Position numbers and translations under genes: made by a program. A stretch of DNA of 64,000 nt from Eopsaltria australis (taxonomy: Eukaryota; Chordata; Aves; Passeriformes; Petroicidae): the NCBI GenBank assembly GCA_034509425.1, contig JAVTVJ010000220.1, positions 3,765,355-3,829,354 on the forward strand. Direction: 5' to 3'. Positions 26,801 to 41,500 of the stretch are shown here, in pieces (the first letter of the stretch is position 1; every line of letters starts with the position of its first letter). The notes beneath the pieces were generated by a model. The model saw nothing but the letters and a program-made list of their open reading frames with translations, did no database searches and had not been told where the DNA came from.

Positions 26801-27717
26801 TGAGAGCAGTTTATTTTTCTTTAGTATCTTCCTTATTTTCCAAGTTTCTCCTCTATTCCTATGAATAATTCTTAGGACTTCTGAATTTAGAAATTATGGT
26901 CCTAATCCTTGAGCTCTGGATAGAATGCTTTTAGGGAAATAACAGAAAATGATTAATAGCATTTTAACTACTGGTGTGAATTCCCAGGCAAACAGCAATT
27001 TATGAAACTTCAAGGATTCAGGGACTCTGTATTTGGCTGTGTACGATCCAAAACTAAAAAATAGGATCTGGGAAATCACAGGGTAGCCAAGTCAGCACTT
27101 TTAACATGGGAAAGATATTCCTAAATCCAACATCTCCTGTGCTCCCCAGCTCCAATGGCGGTGAGTAGCCCTCAAAGTGAAGAAAGCCCAACATCTCTTC
27201 TTACAGCTGCAACCCAGCCCTGTGGTGAAACTGGTATTTTGTGAGGTATTTTGCAGCATGAAGCTCCACCAGCAGCAGAGCTATTTTGTGCCCCTTCTGC
27301 TGCCCAAAGCACAATCTGCAGCCACAACTCCAAGGGCACCCAAATAGCCCAAAGGTGCACTTGGAAAACAGAGCCAGAGAGGACTTGAATGGATTGGCAC
27401 AATGGCAGCTGCTGGGGTGAACAGGAGCAGAGCAGGAGGAGTCATGTGGGTGGTGACAAAGGTGGTGACATGACCCAGGAAACAACAAGGAATGTATCTA
27501 TATTTAATTGCAGACCCTGCTGTTAATGGCAGTCTGAAGGAGGAACTTCAGGGTTACCATTTGTGGGCTGGTCCTCAGCAAGGTGATCAGTGGGTGGAGG
27601 TGAGACACGGATTATTACAACCATTATTTCTTTAAAGCTGCTTGGGAGTCTTGACAAATTGACCTTTTTTGTTTGTTTGGTTAGTTTTTTGTTTGTTCTT
27701 CAATACCAGTCAAGTTG

Positions 27718-27730
27718 GGAGGGGGGGGGG
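27718..27730. repeat. Short G homopolymer
   Basis: A GGAGGGGGGGGGGAAA-type run next to a TTTG-rich stretch (TTTGTTTGTTTGG at about 27670). It is a simple low-complexity tract. Confidence 0.8.
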
Positions 27731-28975
27731 AAAGAATCATATAAAGGGATTTTAAAAGCTCAAGACACTAACGGAGAAGGTGATGACTCTCCAAGCCACT
27801 CTCCAAACCACTGCCCAACACTCTGCATCCATTGAAAGGAAGCAATGGTACAAACCAGTCCTGGTTGTTTTGCTTCATGTCTCTAGTTTTATTCCACGCA
27901 AACAACACTGCCCATGCTGAAATGATGAGCAGTGATCTGCAGGACGAGGGACCCAGCTCTGCAAGCTGCCTTTTCCAACAGTATCCAACAGCAGAGCTCT
28001 TGGCTGACTTACCTGGGCTTGGTGGCTCTTGTGGGAATTACTCAGCAAGCTTGGGAAAGATTTGAAGCAGCCCCTTTGCTACCTGAGATGGGGCTCTGGG
28101 CTGCTGAAGGACATTTTTACTCTGGCAGCAGCCTAGAAACAGAAACAATCTTGGGAATTGCTCAGATGCATTAGTGCTGACAAAGGACACTGGGGTGGGA
28201 AAAGGGTTTCTAGGAAGGAGCATGCAAAGAAGCCAAATTTTCACTTTAAATAAGCAGAGAATCCTACTCTGGCATGTGCTGCACAGAGATCTGCTGGCAG
28301 TGCATCACTGTGCCCTGGTAGCTGAGAAAACTGGAGCATGGGAGTTTTATGGGTCATGCAATGTACTTTAAGCTATTCTGCACTAACTGGGATTGGGAGG
28401 GAACACATCTCTTTGTTCATTTTGTCCAATTATTAAAAATCAGGCATCAGGATGCGAAGATTGTAGAAAGACTATCTGAATCATGAACTCTAATTTGCAT
28501 TTTGAAAAAGAACTCAGTAGAAATACTGGATCCCAGAGCCCTCTAAATTTGGAGCATGCAGAATTCATCTCTGCTTTTTGTGGTTAATGGCCTAGAGATC
28601 TCTATCTTTTGTGGGTAAAGCATCTTCTATAAAAAAAGGGCATTGCAGCTTTTTATGTTTGTTTGGTACAGGGCTGAACAGCATCGAGCAGAGAGCCAGA
28701 GATGTATTTAGATTCATTCCCCTGGAATACGAGTGGGGATGGACATGTTCTTAATTAAATCTTGGAGTTTAGAAGATTGTTTCCCAAGGTTATTTTTGGT
28801 TGCTGCAGTCTGGATCTGAAGCTTGTCTCCTGGCTCCAGCCCCAGTGCATTCATATCTGATTTGGGCAGTTTAGAACTTAATCTTTATTTGGAAGCAAAG
28901 AAGAGCAATTGTTCCCCAATTTGAAGGGATGTCCCCAGTTTTCCTTAGGATGGTGTAAAGCTGTTTGAACCATCT

Positions 28976-29041
28976 GAGTCTTACAAACCTCTCCATCCTG
29001 CAGCAATTTGAGTCTTACAAACATCTATCCTGCAGCTTGTC
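28976..29041. repeat. Local 34-bp tandem duplication
   Basis: GAGTCTTACAAACCTCTCC...CCTGCAGC at 28976 is repeated with small changes starting at 29010 (GAGTCTTACAAACATCTATCC...). This is a two-copy short duplication with no coding context. Confidence 0.8.
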
Positions 29042-30389
29042 ACTGTGTTTTGCTACCAGATGAGAGAGAGATTGGGAAACCCCTGAATTTCCTGGAGGTG
29101 TCTAAGGAAAGGACAACACCTTTGTGGAAGAGCACTCAGCTGAATAGATTCCTCTCCTGTTCCCCTGCTTTGGCATCAGCTCCCCCATGCTGTGGTGCTC
29201 ATATGGCACAAGCTGTGCTATGGTGGGAGAAGTGATGGGAGGGGAAATTGGGACATGCTGGAATGGGAATGGTGTTCCAATTAATAACTCCTGATTATCC
29301 ATTTGGAGGTTATTTAACACAATTCAAAGGGGCTGAACTGCTGTAAATGCTCACTGTTCAGAAGCAATAAATAACTTGTCCATTTTGAGGATGTTAATCC
29401 AGTGGTGCTGATGAAATCATCCTAAAAACCTGCATTACATCAGGTCGTCAGAAGCAATTTGGTTTCAAGTTGTAACATCAAACTGCATTCAGGAACTGGC
29501 AGCACTGTGACACTGGAACAGGCTGTCCCTAAAAATGTCCCCAGAAAGGGTTCAGCTGTGCCCCAGGCCATGGTATCAGGATGCTCCCAGTGGAGCCCTG
29601 GGGTCTGGCAGGGTGTGGGAGCTGGAGAGGGAGTGCAGAGCCCACTGCCCCTCTCTCCTTTCCAGCTTTGTCCCACCCTGTGCTTGTCATACTGAGCAGG
29701 AGTGGAGGGTTCCTCACTGTGTATTCCTTCAGGTCAGCTGCTGCTCCTGCTCAGGATCAAATCCCTCATAACCCCTTGGACAGAAAGACCCCAGATGCTG
29801 CTTGCTCAGTTTCATTACACAAGAGCAGAACTGAAACCATTAGAGAACCCTTTTCCAAGTACAGCTGCCTAAAAAGCCTCATGATGCTTATTCACAACTT
29901 TCCTCCCCTGGACAGCCAAGAAGCAACAGGTTTTTTTTTGTGTGTAAAACCCACTAAAAGATTTACAGCTTCTGTGCTGTACTCCCTGAGGAGAGGAGAA
30001 GGATCAAGGTCCTGCAAGGATGAGAATGTTGCTAAAAATTATTGAACTGCAAACTGGGGGTAACCAGCACTGTTCTAGCCCTTTATTTTTGCGTTTTCTT
30101 CTCTCCCAGCCATTCACTGTTGGCCTGGTTGCATTAGAAATGAGAATTGCATGAAGACATGGTCCATCTGTGCATCAGGAAGTTTCTTGCCTCAATCTCT
30201 AGACTTGTTTCAAACAGTTCTTGCAGTAGTTGATACTGTTATTGAATTAATATTATTGATGATTTCTTTATTAGCTGATGGGAAAGCTGAATTTGGACAC
30301 ATCACTAACTGGCTGAGACATCCCATGGACCTGCATTTTGGAGGCAGAGATTGGTGGATTTGCCAATCTTTACCTCTCCCTGGACATGC

Positions 30390-30680
30390 CCCAGCACTTC
30401 AGTGTCATTTTTATCATGAGGGGCCCAAAACTGAATCCAGGATTTGAGGTGTGCCCAGCAGAGAGGGACAATCTCTGCCCTGGTCCTGCTGGCCACACTA
30501 TTGATCCAGGCCAGGTGCCATTGATGTTCTTGGCCACCTGGACACACCTGGCTCATGTTCATTCACCAGCATCCCCAGGTCCTTTCCCACTGGGCAGCTT
30601 TCCAACCACCCTGCCCAAGTCCTGGAGCACTGCAGGAGGTTGCTGTGACCCAAATGCAGGAGCTGGCACTGAGCTGTAGT
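30390..30680 (-). repeat. CR1 LINE fragment, 3' coding/UTR part
   Basis: The plus-strand text matches the reverse of the CR1 segment upstream of its 3' end. Blocks of the type 'GAGGTGTGCCCAGCAGAGAG', 'CCCTGGTCCTGCTGGCCACA', 'TTGGCCACCTGGACACACC', 'CCCCAGGTCCTTTCCCACTG' and 'TGTGACCCAAATGCAGGAGC' appear in order. It belongs to a different part of CR1 from the 22-kb and 23-kb copies. The ends are approximate. Confidence 0.8.
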
Positions 30681-33600
30681 CGCATGTGCTAAAAACCTGT
30701 TAACAAAGAGATGAATGGTTTGATATATCAGTTGTCACACTGAAAACCAGGAAATACTTCCCTCACCAAATAAGAGGTCACTACCAAGCTTAATGTGAAT
30801 TTAATAGGAGCACACACACAGCTGCTGGCTCCAGGTGCTGGGCCACGGGTCAGGGTCGTGTCCCTTGCTCACCTTGACAGCAATTCGCACAGACAGGAAA
30901 ATCTTTTCAGCAACACGCGTTCCTGCAGAGCTGCCCCGATTGGAGCAGGGATGTGGGAGTGTTTTCTGTGCAGTGGAACAGAGCAAGGTCTCCATCACTG
31001 GAATCCTCCCGAGCTGGGTGATGCTGCTGCTGCCGCCCTCTAGATGGTGCAGTCCGATAAAAAATTTGAGAAAAGACGGTAATTTGCTGTGACTTTTTAT
31101 TCTTTTTTTTTTCTGCTGGGCAGAGATTTTTTAATTGCATTTACAGGAGGGCATATTGCCAATGGCTGGGAACTGGAACACTGCACTGCTGGTAATTCCC
31201 CTAAGTGCAGGGATGGGAGCCTGATCCACCTGGTTTAGGCATATTTTCTAAAACCAGGTGCACTCTACTGTGTTGTACCTTCAGATATTTTGTACATTAA
31301 GTTTCTACCTATACCGTTCTAGATGAATTTTTTTTTATTATATTTTTTTCCCTTTAAGCCAGGGGTTTGTGTCAGGAAATGCAGCATGTTTAGGAGGTCA
31401 GACTGGGAGTTAATCACAGACCTGAGTACGAAATCTGGTTTAACTGTTTTGGGTATTTGTAGGTCGGAAGCACAGGTTGCTGACTGCAAATTTTTAGTGA
31501 ACAAACCCAGTAGTGTTTTACAAAGGAGGTATTTCACTAAGCTGATCACTGTCAAGTGGAACTGATTGGAAAACCAAAAAAAAAAAGGAATAGGAAAATG
31601 CCAGTTCTAAAAATGCAAAAACTCCACGTAAGAGAGAAGACAGCAATTTGAGGTGAAAGACTGCTTTCAATTCACTGATGAAATACATTCACCAGCTGGA
31701 GTGAAAAAAACAACCCATACCACATGGGAAAATGTGTGTATAGGGATGGGCAGCAGCAGCTCAAACTGGATGCCATTTGGTACAGAAAATAAATGTGAGG
31801 TGGAGACATATATCCAAAAATCCAGAGCAGGAAGGGTTAAGGAAAACAAAAAATATATTTGTTTTCAAGCAAAAGCATATCCTAGCAACATCACTGGCCT
31901 AAGATTAGGTGGAGATGCTGGAGCTGACGCAGCCATGAGAGAGGGAGAGGTATCCAAAAGATTCTTTCTCCTTTTGGAAAGCCACTCTCGTCTCACACAG
32001 GCTTGGCTCTTACCTCCTGGTCCATCCAGCTAGGAAAACATTAGGCATCATCTGCTAGAGGAAAAATCAGATTTAATTATTCTCACCACTGAGCATCTCA
32101 GAGGAAGTGGCCAAGGAAGTCTCTGGCCTGTGAGGAATCATTTTTAGGTGGTTGAACACAGTAAAGTCCAGGACTACAAGGATGCTACTGCTCCATCAGT
32201 ATTAAAATGAGTCCAGCCATTCCTACTTGTGGGATTTTTCGTCATCCTAGAGGTGAAGAGTGAATCTATGAAGATAAAATGCATGGACAGGACTATTAAT
32301 TAATGCAAATCAATTAGAAAATGAATTTTCTAGATAAGGCCTAACTTTACAAAGCTGGTAATTTCCTAGGTGGGATCTGACTGGAGAGGAGGCAGACAGG
32401 AGCAGGTTTGCTTTTGATAAGGACCTGTGATGGAACTGTTCATGCATGGAGGGGTTTGGGAGGGCTGGCAGGAGCTCAGCAGAGACTGGCACTGCCAGAT
32501 TGAAAAAGCTGAGCTGAATGGAAAGCTGCAAGGGGACGTGACTGCAGGATATGTATAACGTGGGGAAAAGGGGCATGGCAAAGGAGTGACACATTCAGGC
32601 TGGAGAGGAGGCACTGGTGTTGAGTGGAGAGCATTAGGAGACCTGCCAAGGGCAGCAAATCACTTTGTCATTTCCTTGTGGCTTCAAACCAACTGTAGCT
32701 GCCTTTCAGGTAACTGCTTTGGTCATGTAATTACTGGGTCAGTCTGGGGATGTGGGTGAAATGTTGACAGAAGGAAGATCAGGTTTAGATCTGGTCTGAG
32801 GTCCCCTCTTGGCCTTTAACTCTGGAGTGATGAAAATAATATCTGAAGAAAGATTGATAGAGACAGTGCATGGGAAGAAAGGAAAACCTGGAAGTTTTCT
32901 TCTTCCCCTTATTCCTGTAACTTGATTTTACTTGCTTCTTGTTTTAGCTTGGTGGGGTTTGGATATGTCCTCACCAGCAACCATCCTGCCCAGCAATGAG
33001 TCAAAACAGAAAGATGAAAATTTGTCTGAATTAATTTTTGTGAGTTTTTAATTTTTTATTTTGAAATTTTTACATTTTCTTCTCAGTGTGCAATTGCTAT
33101 TTCCAATGAATTCTCCCTCTCCTGCCCTTTGAAGCGACCTTTGCTCAGACCTGCTGGCCTCTTCTCCAGGTTGCAAAGGGGGACTGGAGCAGCTGTGACT
33201 CCTTCAGATCAGGGAACGTGGAGGCAAAGAATGGGGCTGTTTTTTACAATAGAATGTAAGCTCCAGTCCAGTGGGTTTTTAAAAGTATTATCAGAAGTGA
33301 AAGGCTACATTTAAAAATGTATAAGCAGGGACTTTCAGCACTGCATGCCTTCATTCATAATTCACCAGTGCTCGTTTCTAAAGAAGATTTGATATTTTTA
33401 CAAGGTAAATGTACTTTAAAACCTTTCTTTACTTTGCAGTGAATGTGCAATTAAGTGAACTTACTGAAAAGGAGAGTGAAGCAAGGTTGGAATAGAGTCG
33501 CCCCGATAGCCATGAAATGATTGTAATTTTCACATAATTCAGCTTTGATTGGGAAATGTTGTTGCATTCCTGTTCACAGTAATGCCATGTTTGGGGCTGG

Positions 33601-36600
33601 TGGAGCAACTTTTCTGACAAGATCTCCGAATCTGTGGCTGGTGACTATTATTGCCTGCAGCTTTATGCCTGGTGGAGGAGAGGACACAATTTTCAACTCA
33701 CATCTCCCTGATGTGCCAGAGCCCCACATTGCTGAAAGCAGTTCAGCAGACTGGTCTGGTCTGGAAGCTGCAGCAGCATGTCCCAATACTCAAACCAGGT
33801 CCCAGGACCTGCTGGTATCTGTGGTGCTTGCACAGAGCTGAGGTGGGGGAAGCACTGAGATGTTTATTCTGACAAGAGATCCCCACTGTTTCAGCCTCCA
33901 CAGTAATTATGGGGGGCAAAGCACTTTCCAGGCACCTTCCCTGCACCTTTTACACAGGCACAGTGTGAGGTGCAGCCATTAATCAGACAAGCTGCTGGAG
34001 ATAACTGCTAATTAAGAGCAGTGTGGCTCCCTGAAGTTCCCTCCCTCTTTCTATCCATGCTGAAAGACATCACTTGTTCTCTGTGCTGGTGTTCAGGAGC
34101 AGGTTGTGGTTGGACTCCTGTTGAGCAGGGTTTGGAGGAGGGACAGTGTTTATATGAAATACAGCCCATGTGTGTGTGCTGAGTGCCCCTGCCCACAGCC
34201 ACACCACTGAGTGAGGCCTGGTATCTCTTTTCCAGTTCTGCAGGAAGAGGGAAGAGCATGGAGTTGATAGGAAGCAATTTGAGAATTTCCATGGACATCT
34301 GGCTTGGAATGTCCAAATGGGAGGCCACCAGCATAAAGAGTGATTGCAGCTGGTGTTGGAAAACTCAGCAAAGCTGTGTTGCAATGCCCATTACATCAAC
34401 CTAAGGAAGGGGTTTTTTTGCACAAATAATCCTCTTAAAGCCAGAGAGCACTGGTGGGGGAAAGTGCTGCTCAGCAGCAGAGCTCCAGAGCAGGACCTGC
34501 TGAGTTGACACAAAGAAATGAAGAAAAATCTGTAATCACAAGGCTGTCTGGATAAATTAGGTGGAAAATTCATGGAAAACACTGAAGTTCCAGCACAGTG
34601 AAACCAGAGTAAAAGGAATCAGCCAGGCTCCATGTCCCAGATGTGCTACACCACTCTCAGCAATCTCCGGACAAGGTCACTTCTACCTCAAGCACTGCAG
34701 AACAGCACCTGCTGCTTTATTTTCTAGCCAAAAGCAGCATTTTCACCCTCATTCTCATTTTCTGCTGATGGATCCATTGTCCCCTGTCATGTTCATATGC
34801 AAAGGGTGATATTATAAACCACATCAAGTCAGGATTAACTACAGGGGACTTTGGATGTGACACAGCCCTCTTAGCACTCTTGTCCTTCTCTTTGGGGGGG
34901 TGACAGGAGGCATCAGCAGTTTGGGTCCCTCCAGACGTGGCAGGAGGGACAGTGACAGTCCCTTGGCTGCCTCTGGAAGGATGTGGGGAGCTACCACTGT
35001 CTGGACCCAAGACAATTCTGTTCCTGCTTGGCTTTGTCCCTAACTCAATTTTATTATTTGAAGGTGTCCTGGGTTTACCTCAGTTGAGGTTTCTGGTGAG
35101 GTCTTCAGCCTTTCCAGGGAAAATGTAGGGAAAAGTCTTTGTCCCTATCAAGGCCATTTGGGGACAGTGTCTGTCTAAGCTTGTTCCCATGTGACCCTCA
35201 GCTGGGTCTGGCTTTTTTTTCTTCACTGCTCTGTTCTTCATCCTTTAAGAGTTGCCTAGGACTTAGGGATGAAAGCCTGCCTCCTTCCCTCAAAGGATCA
35301 AGTCCATTAGGCCTGTTTTCCAACTTGATTGATGTTTATATCTATTAATTGTTTGCTCTCTCATTTTCTGATTTCCTACTGATATCACAGAAAACCCTGA
35401 AGAAAACAATCTTTGATGGAGAATAACATATTTCAGAAGACAACTTCCCACCTCCAGTGTTTGTGGATAATTAGAAGATTGAATATAAATGGCTTGTGAA
35501 GCCGCTTATTAACATGTTTTTCTTACCATTCCCTAAAATAGGCCATTGCTCTGTGCATTTTGGACATCCCAGGATCTTCTCCATGCAAAAGGCAAAGGTC
35601 ACTCCCTCTCTGCCTGTTGTCCACGTTCTGCCAGCTGTGACTTCAGGCAGTATCACATTTTTAGCATCTGCTGTGAGATGACTCCTGGGGTTCACGTGCT
35701 GCTGTATCTTCCACGTGCATTAGCAGGTGGGACCAGGCTATCCCACCCCCTCCCCAAGGGATACAGGGCCTGCCAGCTTCCACAGGTGGACAAATGGAGG
35801 TGAAAAAACCCAGTGACACCATGAGATCACAGCAGCAATCGAGATGAACTCTGGAAATGGAGATTTTCCTCCCCAGTAACCCTTGGCTCCAGATGAAGGG
35901 ATGCGTTAATGATGGGATGTGACCTTATCTAAGTCAGGTTAAGATTCTCAACGTTGAACAAAGGCCTAGCTGGGAATTCAATGGAAAAACCTTTTGAGTC
36001 ATAATATATGGCAAATTCATATTCAGGACAGATGGTATTTTCTAAAAGTAGCTGTTTACTCCTAGAATTACTCTTCTTCCTTCCTGTGGCATTTTTTTCC
36101 TCATTCTGTGGTTCCTCTGCCCACAAACTTGTCTTTTTCAGTAAATTTCTAGTGACAATTTTAACGATCCCCTAAAAAAAACCCAGCTATAAAAAACCTC
36201 TCTCCCTGTCTATGTCTTGCTACCTTCATGATCCTCTGGGGCAATATCCTGCCCCAATTATGGATAAAAGTACAATATTTAGCTATTTTGGAAAATGTCT
36301 TTTGTCTTCATACAGGAGGTCTAATTAGAAGTTTAGTCCAGCTTGCTTTTTGTCCAGCTAAATGCCACACTCTCTATTTGTGTTGCTGCCGTTGCTCCTG
36401 GCTAATTAAGGAAATCAAGAATAGATTGCAAAAAAAAAAAAAAAAAAAAAAATCTATCTTGGTTTATTTTCTTTTAGAAAACTGATTTCAGCTGCACCCT
36501 TGTCTCCTCCTTTCACCCTTTGTGAAGGAGAGCAGACTGTTTCAGATTTCTGCCACCCTGATCTTTCCCCTCTGACAAATCCCCTCTGGATTTATGCCCA

Positions 36601-39600
36601 GCTGCAAATCAAGACAGAGCAGGATTTGGCCCAGCAGCCCCAGCAGGAACCAAACTCAGGGTCTGGCCCAAATCATCAGGCACCTTATGGGGCAGAACTA
36701 GCCCCAATTAAATATCTTGAAGTTGCAGTTTGTGTCAGCCTCATGGTCCTGTGACAGGGCTGGGCTCTTGTATTTCCCAGGCACAGTCCTGAACATTGGA
36801 TTTTCTGTTATTTAAGCCACATTTTCTTTCAGTTTGGACGACGGCGGCTTTCCACTGGCACCACATTCATTAAAAGGTCTCAAAGTCCACAGCAGTATTC
36901 AAAAGTGTTGCTCATTAAACCTTGGAAAGCAGACAACCTTCCCCTTGTATGATGGGGAGGATGAAAGATCTTGTAAAAGTCTTTATAGGAATAAAAATAG
37001 TCCCAGAAGCACAGGGTTTTTTTTGGGTTTTTTTTTTTTCCTATTCCACACAGGTTTCTCTGTTAACAATTGCAGCTAAATTTGTCTTCTGTTATTTCTG
37101 GATATATTTATGATAACCCCAGAATAATCTAACAGAGATTCTTCTCTTTCCATAATGAACCAGCATTTTTGCTGTAGTGTCTCACTGGTACCCATCACCC
37201 TGGTTTCAATACTCATTTCAGATATAAAATTAGAGACATAGATGCTGGATATTGTACTATTCACAATGCTTCATTTTGTTTGGTCTGCTTTTTTCTTTTA
37301 ACTTTGCACTTCTTATTAAATTAAAGACATCCCAGCTCTCAAATTATGGAGCTGCACTTATTTTAGGGATAATTAACAGCAAATGTAGTTATTAACTTGT
37401 TTGCTTGAGGGAGAGAGAGGAAAGGTAAGAGAATTATTGTTGGTACAGCAAAAGAAATAGGAGAAAAAATCGCTGGCTTCAGATTACACATAATATGTGA
37501 CTGAAAAAATGGAGCCAAGCGGGAGCCTGCAACGCCAAACTGCAATTAATCCTGGCTCACCAAAGCTTGAAAAGCAGATTTTCAGCTGATACGTATTACA
37601 CAGCACCTTGACTAGGCAGGCAGTAGCTCCATTCCTCTGGCAGAATAGCTGTCTGCAAGAGCAGAACTGATCTGTGCAGGAGACAGAGCTCTCCGAGGTC
37701 ACACTGGGCTCCCACTGGAAGAAGGGGCTTGGGAAGCTGGGCTGGTTGTGGCTTTGGTCCTGACAGGGCAGGGCTGCTCCTGGGGCTCTGCCTGCTCCAG
37801 TGGGATTGGGGGAATGGCATCAGTTAAAAAGGGAAAAAAGATAACCTGCAGACACAATCCAGACTTTGCTCAGTGCACGGTGCAGGGCTGGATGTGAGAT
37901 CAGATGTCGTTCACAGGAGGTACCAGAGGGAGCCCAAACACCCCAGCAAAGGCAGCAGCATCACTGCCAGGGCACCACAGCTGAGCAGGCTGGGCAGGAA
38001 GGAACAGAATTTTCATGTTTAAAATAGTGTGAGGCCATGTGTTAGGAAATAGCTCTGTTAATGAGCACTTTCAGCATCATCTTGTTGTTCTTATTAATTT
38101 TTCCCCTGTGAAAGAAAAGCTCTTTCCCCTACTGTTCATCTGACTTTTGGTGTTTGAAGCCCTGTTTCTCATAGCTACAGTAAGTTTAAAAAAAATGTTA
38201 GGCTCTGCCAGATAGTGTAGGGATTGGGATTTAGGGAGATAAATCCTGTTTTTACTGTCTACTGAAAAAAAAAATACTGTAGGATAACTCCTGCAGCTAA
38301 ATTTGCATGGAAGACTTTGTCCATCTTCCTTGCCTGGGTGAGTCCATTCTCCAGGTCTCTTCCCAATGTCCCTGTCCTTGTTTGAGTTTGGTTTTATGTC
38401 TCCACCTCTGTTTTATGCTGCTGAAGTGCAAGTGTGTACATTATTAAAGCAGCTGCCTTAGACCCAGTCAGGTTTTCCCCATCAGAGCCTTTTCATAAAT
38501 CTGGGCATGCAGAACTTCGATGATCTTTAATGCTACTGTCAAGGTAGGAAAGAACAGCTCCTTTCATTGGCAAGCACCAAGCATATTTCTGCAGTCAGAC
38601 ACAGAGCAATGGTCTCATGAGCAGCACTTATTTCCACTATTGTTCATGCTCATGCCAAAGATTAATCTCTGCCCACAGCAGACTCCTTGTCTGATTTATT
38701 TGTGTGTATGAAAGGGACCCTACCTAGGGCTCTGGCTCTGGGCAGTCATTGCAAGGACATCCAATTATCAGTTCATCATTTTATTTTGATTAAATGGTAG
38801 TTATGATTAACAGTCCCACTTGGATTGTGTCCTCTGCTCTTTTGTGTGGCTATTAACACATGCCTAGTACAGGCTGCTCAGGAGACCAGCCCTTGCCTGC
38901 ATGCAAAGCCAGCTGGACTCAAAAAGAGCCTTTGTAGTGACTTCAGACAACCTTGGAGCCAGGCTCTGATGTAAAGTGTCACAAGCTGGTAGTGATAATA
39001 ATTTGCTTTTTCAACCACAGGAAACTCCATGCTTCTAGATGCAACCAGCTCAAACAAATACATATTCAAATGAGAACACACCATAGGTGGGAAGAGAAAT
39101 ATAATTGCACCCAATTTTGCACTTGCACTTGTCCTCCAGGAGCTGAAATGGGATTTTTAATATACTTATTTTGAATATGTGCATCTGCTCTGTCATTTTT
39201 GCATAATGAGCACATTCCTGATACTTAAGGAATTAGCTTTCCCTCTCGCTAAGATATAGGCAAAATGAGGCGTGCTGTTATTCATGTATTTATTTATTCA
39301 TTCATTATTTTTTTTGTGTGAAGCACACTGGGCAATCCATCTTGTTCCCAGGAAAACCCCAGGGGATATGGAGAAGGCTCAGCATTCAGCTCTGAACTCA
39401 ATTATCACAAATCTCATCCTATAAATTAGAACATGTTGCAGAGAAAGAAGAAAACGCACCGTAGTACATTCCCTGAAAGGAAGAGAGTGAGAAAAATGCT
39501 TTTGGACAGATGCCTTGAGAAATGCAGGGGAGGGAGCTTGTCCAGTCACCCCCAGACCCATGCTGCAGCAAGGGAAGGGGCCATCAGCTGCACTTCCAAA

Positions 39601-41276
39601 CATGTTTTGCCATGTCATGGTTTCACAGATCAAGCACAGTGGTAGACATGGGCAACCTACACCAGCCTCCACTCCAGGATGCATCCGGAGCTCAGGCAGG
39701 ATCCTTCCCTCAAAGGCAAGCAACTTTTCTTGCCCAAGTGAACCAAATAATGAGCTTTGATTTCCCCCTTTAATGACTCAGAGGATAGATCTAAAAATAT
39801 ATTATTTCCCAGAGTAATTCAGATGCTAGAAACCCATCAGGAGAGCTCCTACAGGGTGTTCCTGCAACAGGCCTTAGGTCCATGATAAGTGACCCATGAA
39901 ACTCCCACAGACCTGCTCCACAGCTGCAGGATGTGCACCAACACCTCCAAATATTGTGATTAAGAGGTTTCCAGAAAAAAATATCAGCAGCTCTTGGGTT
40001 TTGACGTGTTTGTGCCACCACTCTTGCTAACAGGTTGACAGAGACGATATTTTCCTTCGAGTGACGTTGGTAAGAAGATGTGATTCACAACCAGAATAAT
40101 TGCTGTAGTCCTTCTATTGACTTCACTTCCAGCCAAAGCTGGACACCCACGTGTGCTGGGAATAGGGGAGCAGGGTGTGCCAAGCATGCTGATGCAGCAC
40201 AGAAGCTGTGGAAGTAGGAGCTGCTCTTTAAAACTCACTGATACTGGTGCATTGCTGACTTTATTCAAGTAGTGCTCCTGTTTAAACATGTTGCCTTGCT
40301 TTACATAACTTTTGAAACTTATTTGGGCTCTGTATTATCCTGGGCAGCTGCCGTAGCCTTTGTGGCAGTGGGAGACCACTGCTCCTGGTGTCCCTACAGC
40401 TTTGCTCTGAAGGTGCCTCAGGTGGCCAAGTAGCACAGACAAGCTACAGCTCCATTGTGCTGGTTTGGTTGAATCACTGCAAAGGGGCTTGAAGGCTGAT
40501 GAATGAATAAGAAGCATATTCTGTGGCTGAGGCAGTGTCTAACCAGTCAGTTCTCCATCATTTCTAGCAGCAGAGGGGCCTTTGAAGCACTCCCAGGCTG
40601 CTGTGGGATGCTGTCAGACAGGCAACATGCCTGCAAATTGCCAGCACTCCACGTTGGAATCATTCAGTCTGGGGTGCAAAGTGTGGAGACCTGGTAAAAG
40701 AGTGTCTGAACCTGTCAAAATGCTAATCAAGCATCACAGGCTTGAGGTAGGGTGCTCTGATAAGGGTGAGGATGTGTGAGATGTTCTCATAAATATGCAG
40801 CAGCCTGACAGCTGGTTTGCAGGCTGCACAGGATGATGTAGTCCATATATTTTTCTTCTGACTTCTTACCCTCCCTCCTTGCTAGGGAATATCTGTTTTC
40901 TCCCACTGCAAAACTGAACCCCAGGTAAACAGCTAAGGGGTTACTGTTTAACCAGGAGCCACATACACCACCACCAGGTCAAACAAAACACTTGGTCAAC
41001 GATTTTAATTTTTAACATCCCTATTTCAAGGGTGTTTCTCAGAAGTTCAGGTGAGCAGTTCTGCATCTCTGCTGCTGCTCTAGGCTGGATTCAAAGAAAA
41101 TTGAAATAGCTGGGAAGGTTTCCATTAACTTCACTAGACTGGGTCCTGTAACAGGAAAATGCTCCTAATTTCAGGCTTCATGGCGTGGCTCTGCCATTGC
41201 CTCTTTAAGAGGTGAAAAAATGCACTGCGGGGACCACACATCCTGAACACTACAAAACCATTTTTTCCACTAAAGC
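30681..41276. other. Intergenic DNA between FOXL3 and FAM20C, middle part
   Basis: No gene is seen in these 10.6 kb on either strand. It is mixed AT-rich unique sequence with a long poly-A tract at 36430. Frames up to about 125 codons show no recognisable product. Confidence 0.6.
36430..36452 (+). repeat. Poly-A tract (23 A)
   Basis: An uninterrupted run of 23 A follows AATAGATTGC. The sequence before it resembles no SINE or LINE that I recognise, so it may be a simple microsatellite or the tail of an old retrocopy. Confidence 0.9.
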
Positions 41277-41500
41277 TATAGAATCACAGGAATGTTTACG
41301 TTGGAAAGGACCTCTAAGATCATCGAGCCCAGCCATTAATCCAGCACTGCCAAGTCCACCACTAAATCATGTCCCTCAGAGCCACATCAGTAAATCCCTC
41401 CAGGGATGGTGACTCAGGCACTGGCCTGGACAGGCTGTTCCAGTGCTTGACTATCACTGAAACATGAGTCATGACACACGTTTTCTAACCTTATCTGAGC
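41277..41500 (-). repeat. CR1 LINE 3'-end fragment, second subfamily
   Basis: It begins TATAGAATCACAGGAATGTT, then GGAAAGGACCTCTAAGATCA, TCGAGCCCAGCC, CACTAAATCATGTCCCTCAG and CAGGCTGTTCCAGTGCTTGA. This is the CR1 variant with the 'accactaaaccatgtccc' block, read in reverse. The right end is diverged and approximate. Confidence 0.9.

Larger units (their letters stand above)
22391..30389. other. Intergenic DNA between FOXL3 and FAM20C, left part
   Basis: No supported exon is seen. The region holds one more CR1 piece, a 10-base G run and a small 34-bp duplication. Open frames of up to about 155 codons (around 24.4-24.9 kb) show no domain, no splice context and no codon-level family resemblance. 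Confidence 0.6.

Noticed and set aside
29500..29580. Possible CR1 start (CACTGGAACAGGCTGTCC)
   Set aside because: Only about 20 bases resemble CR1 and the rest does not follow; too weak to call.
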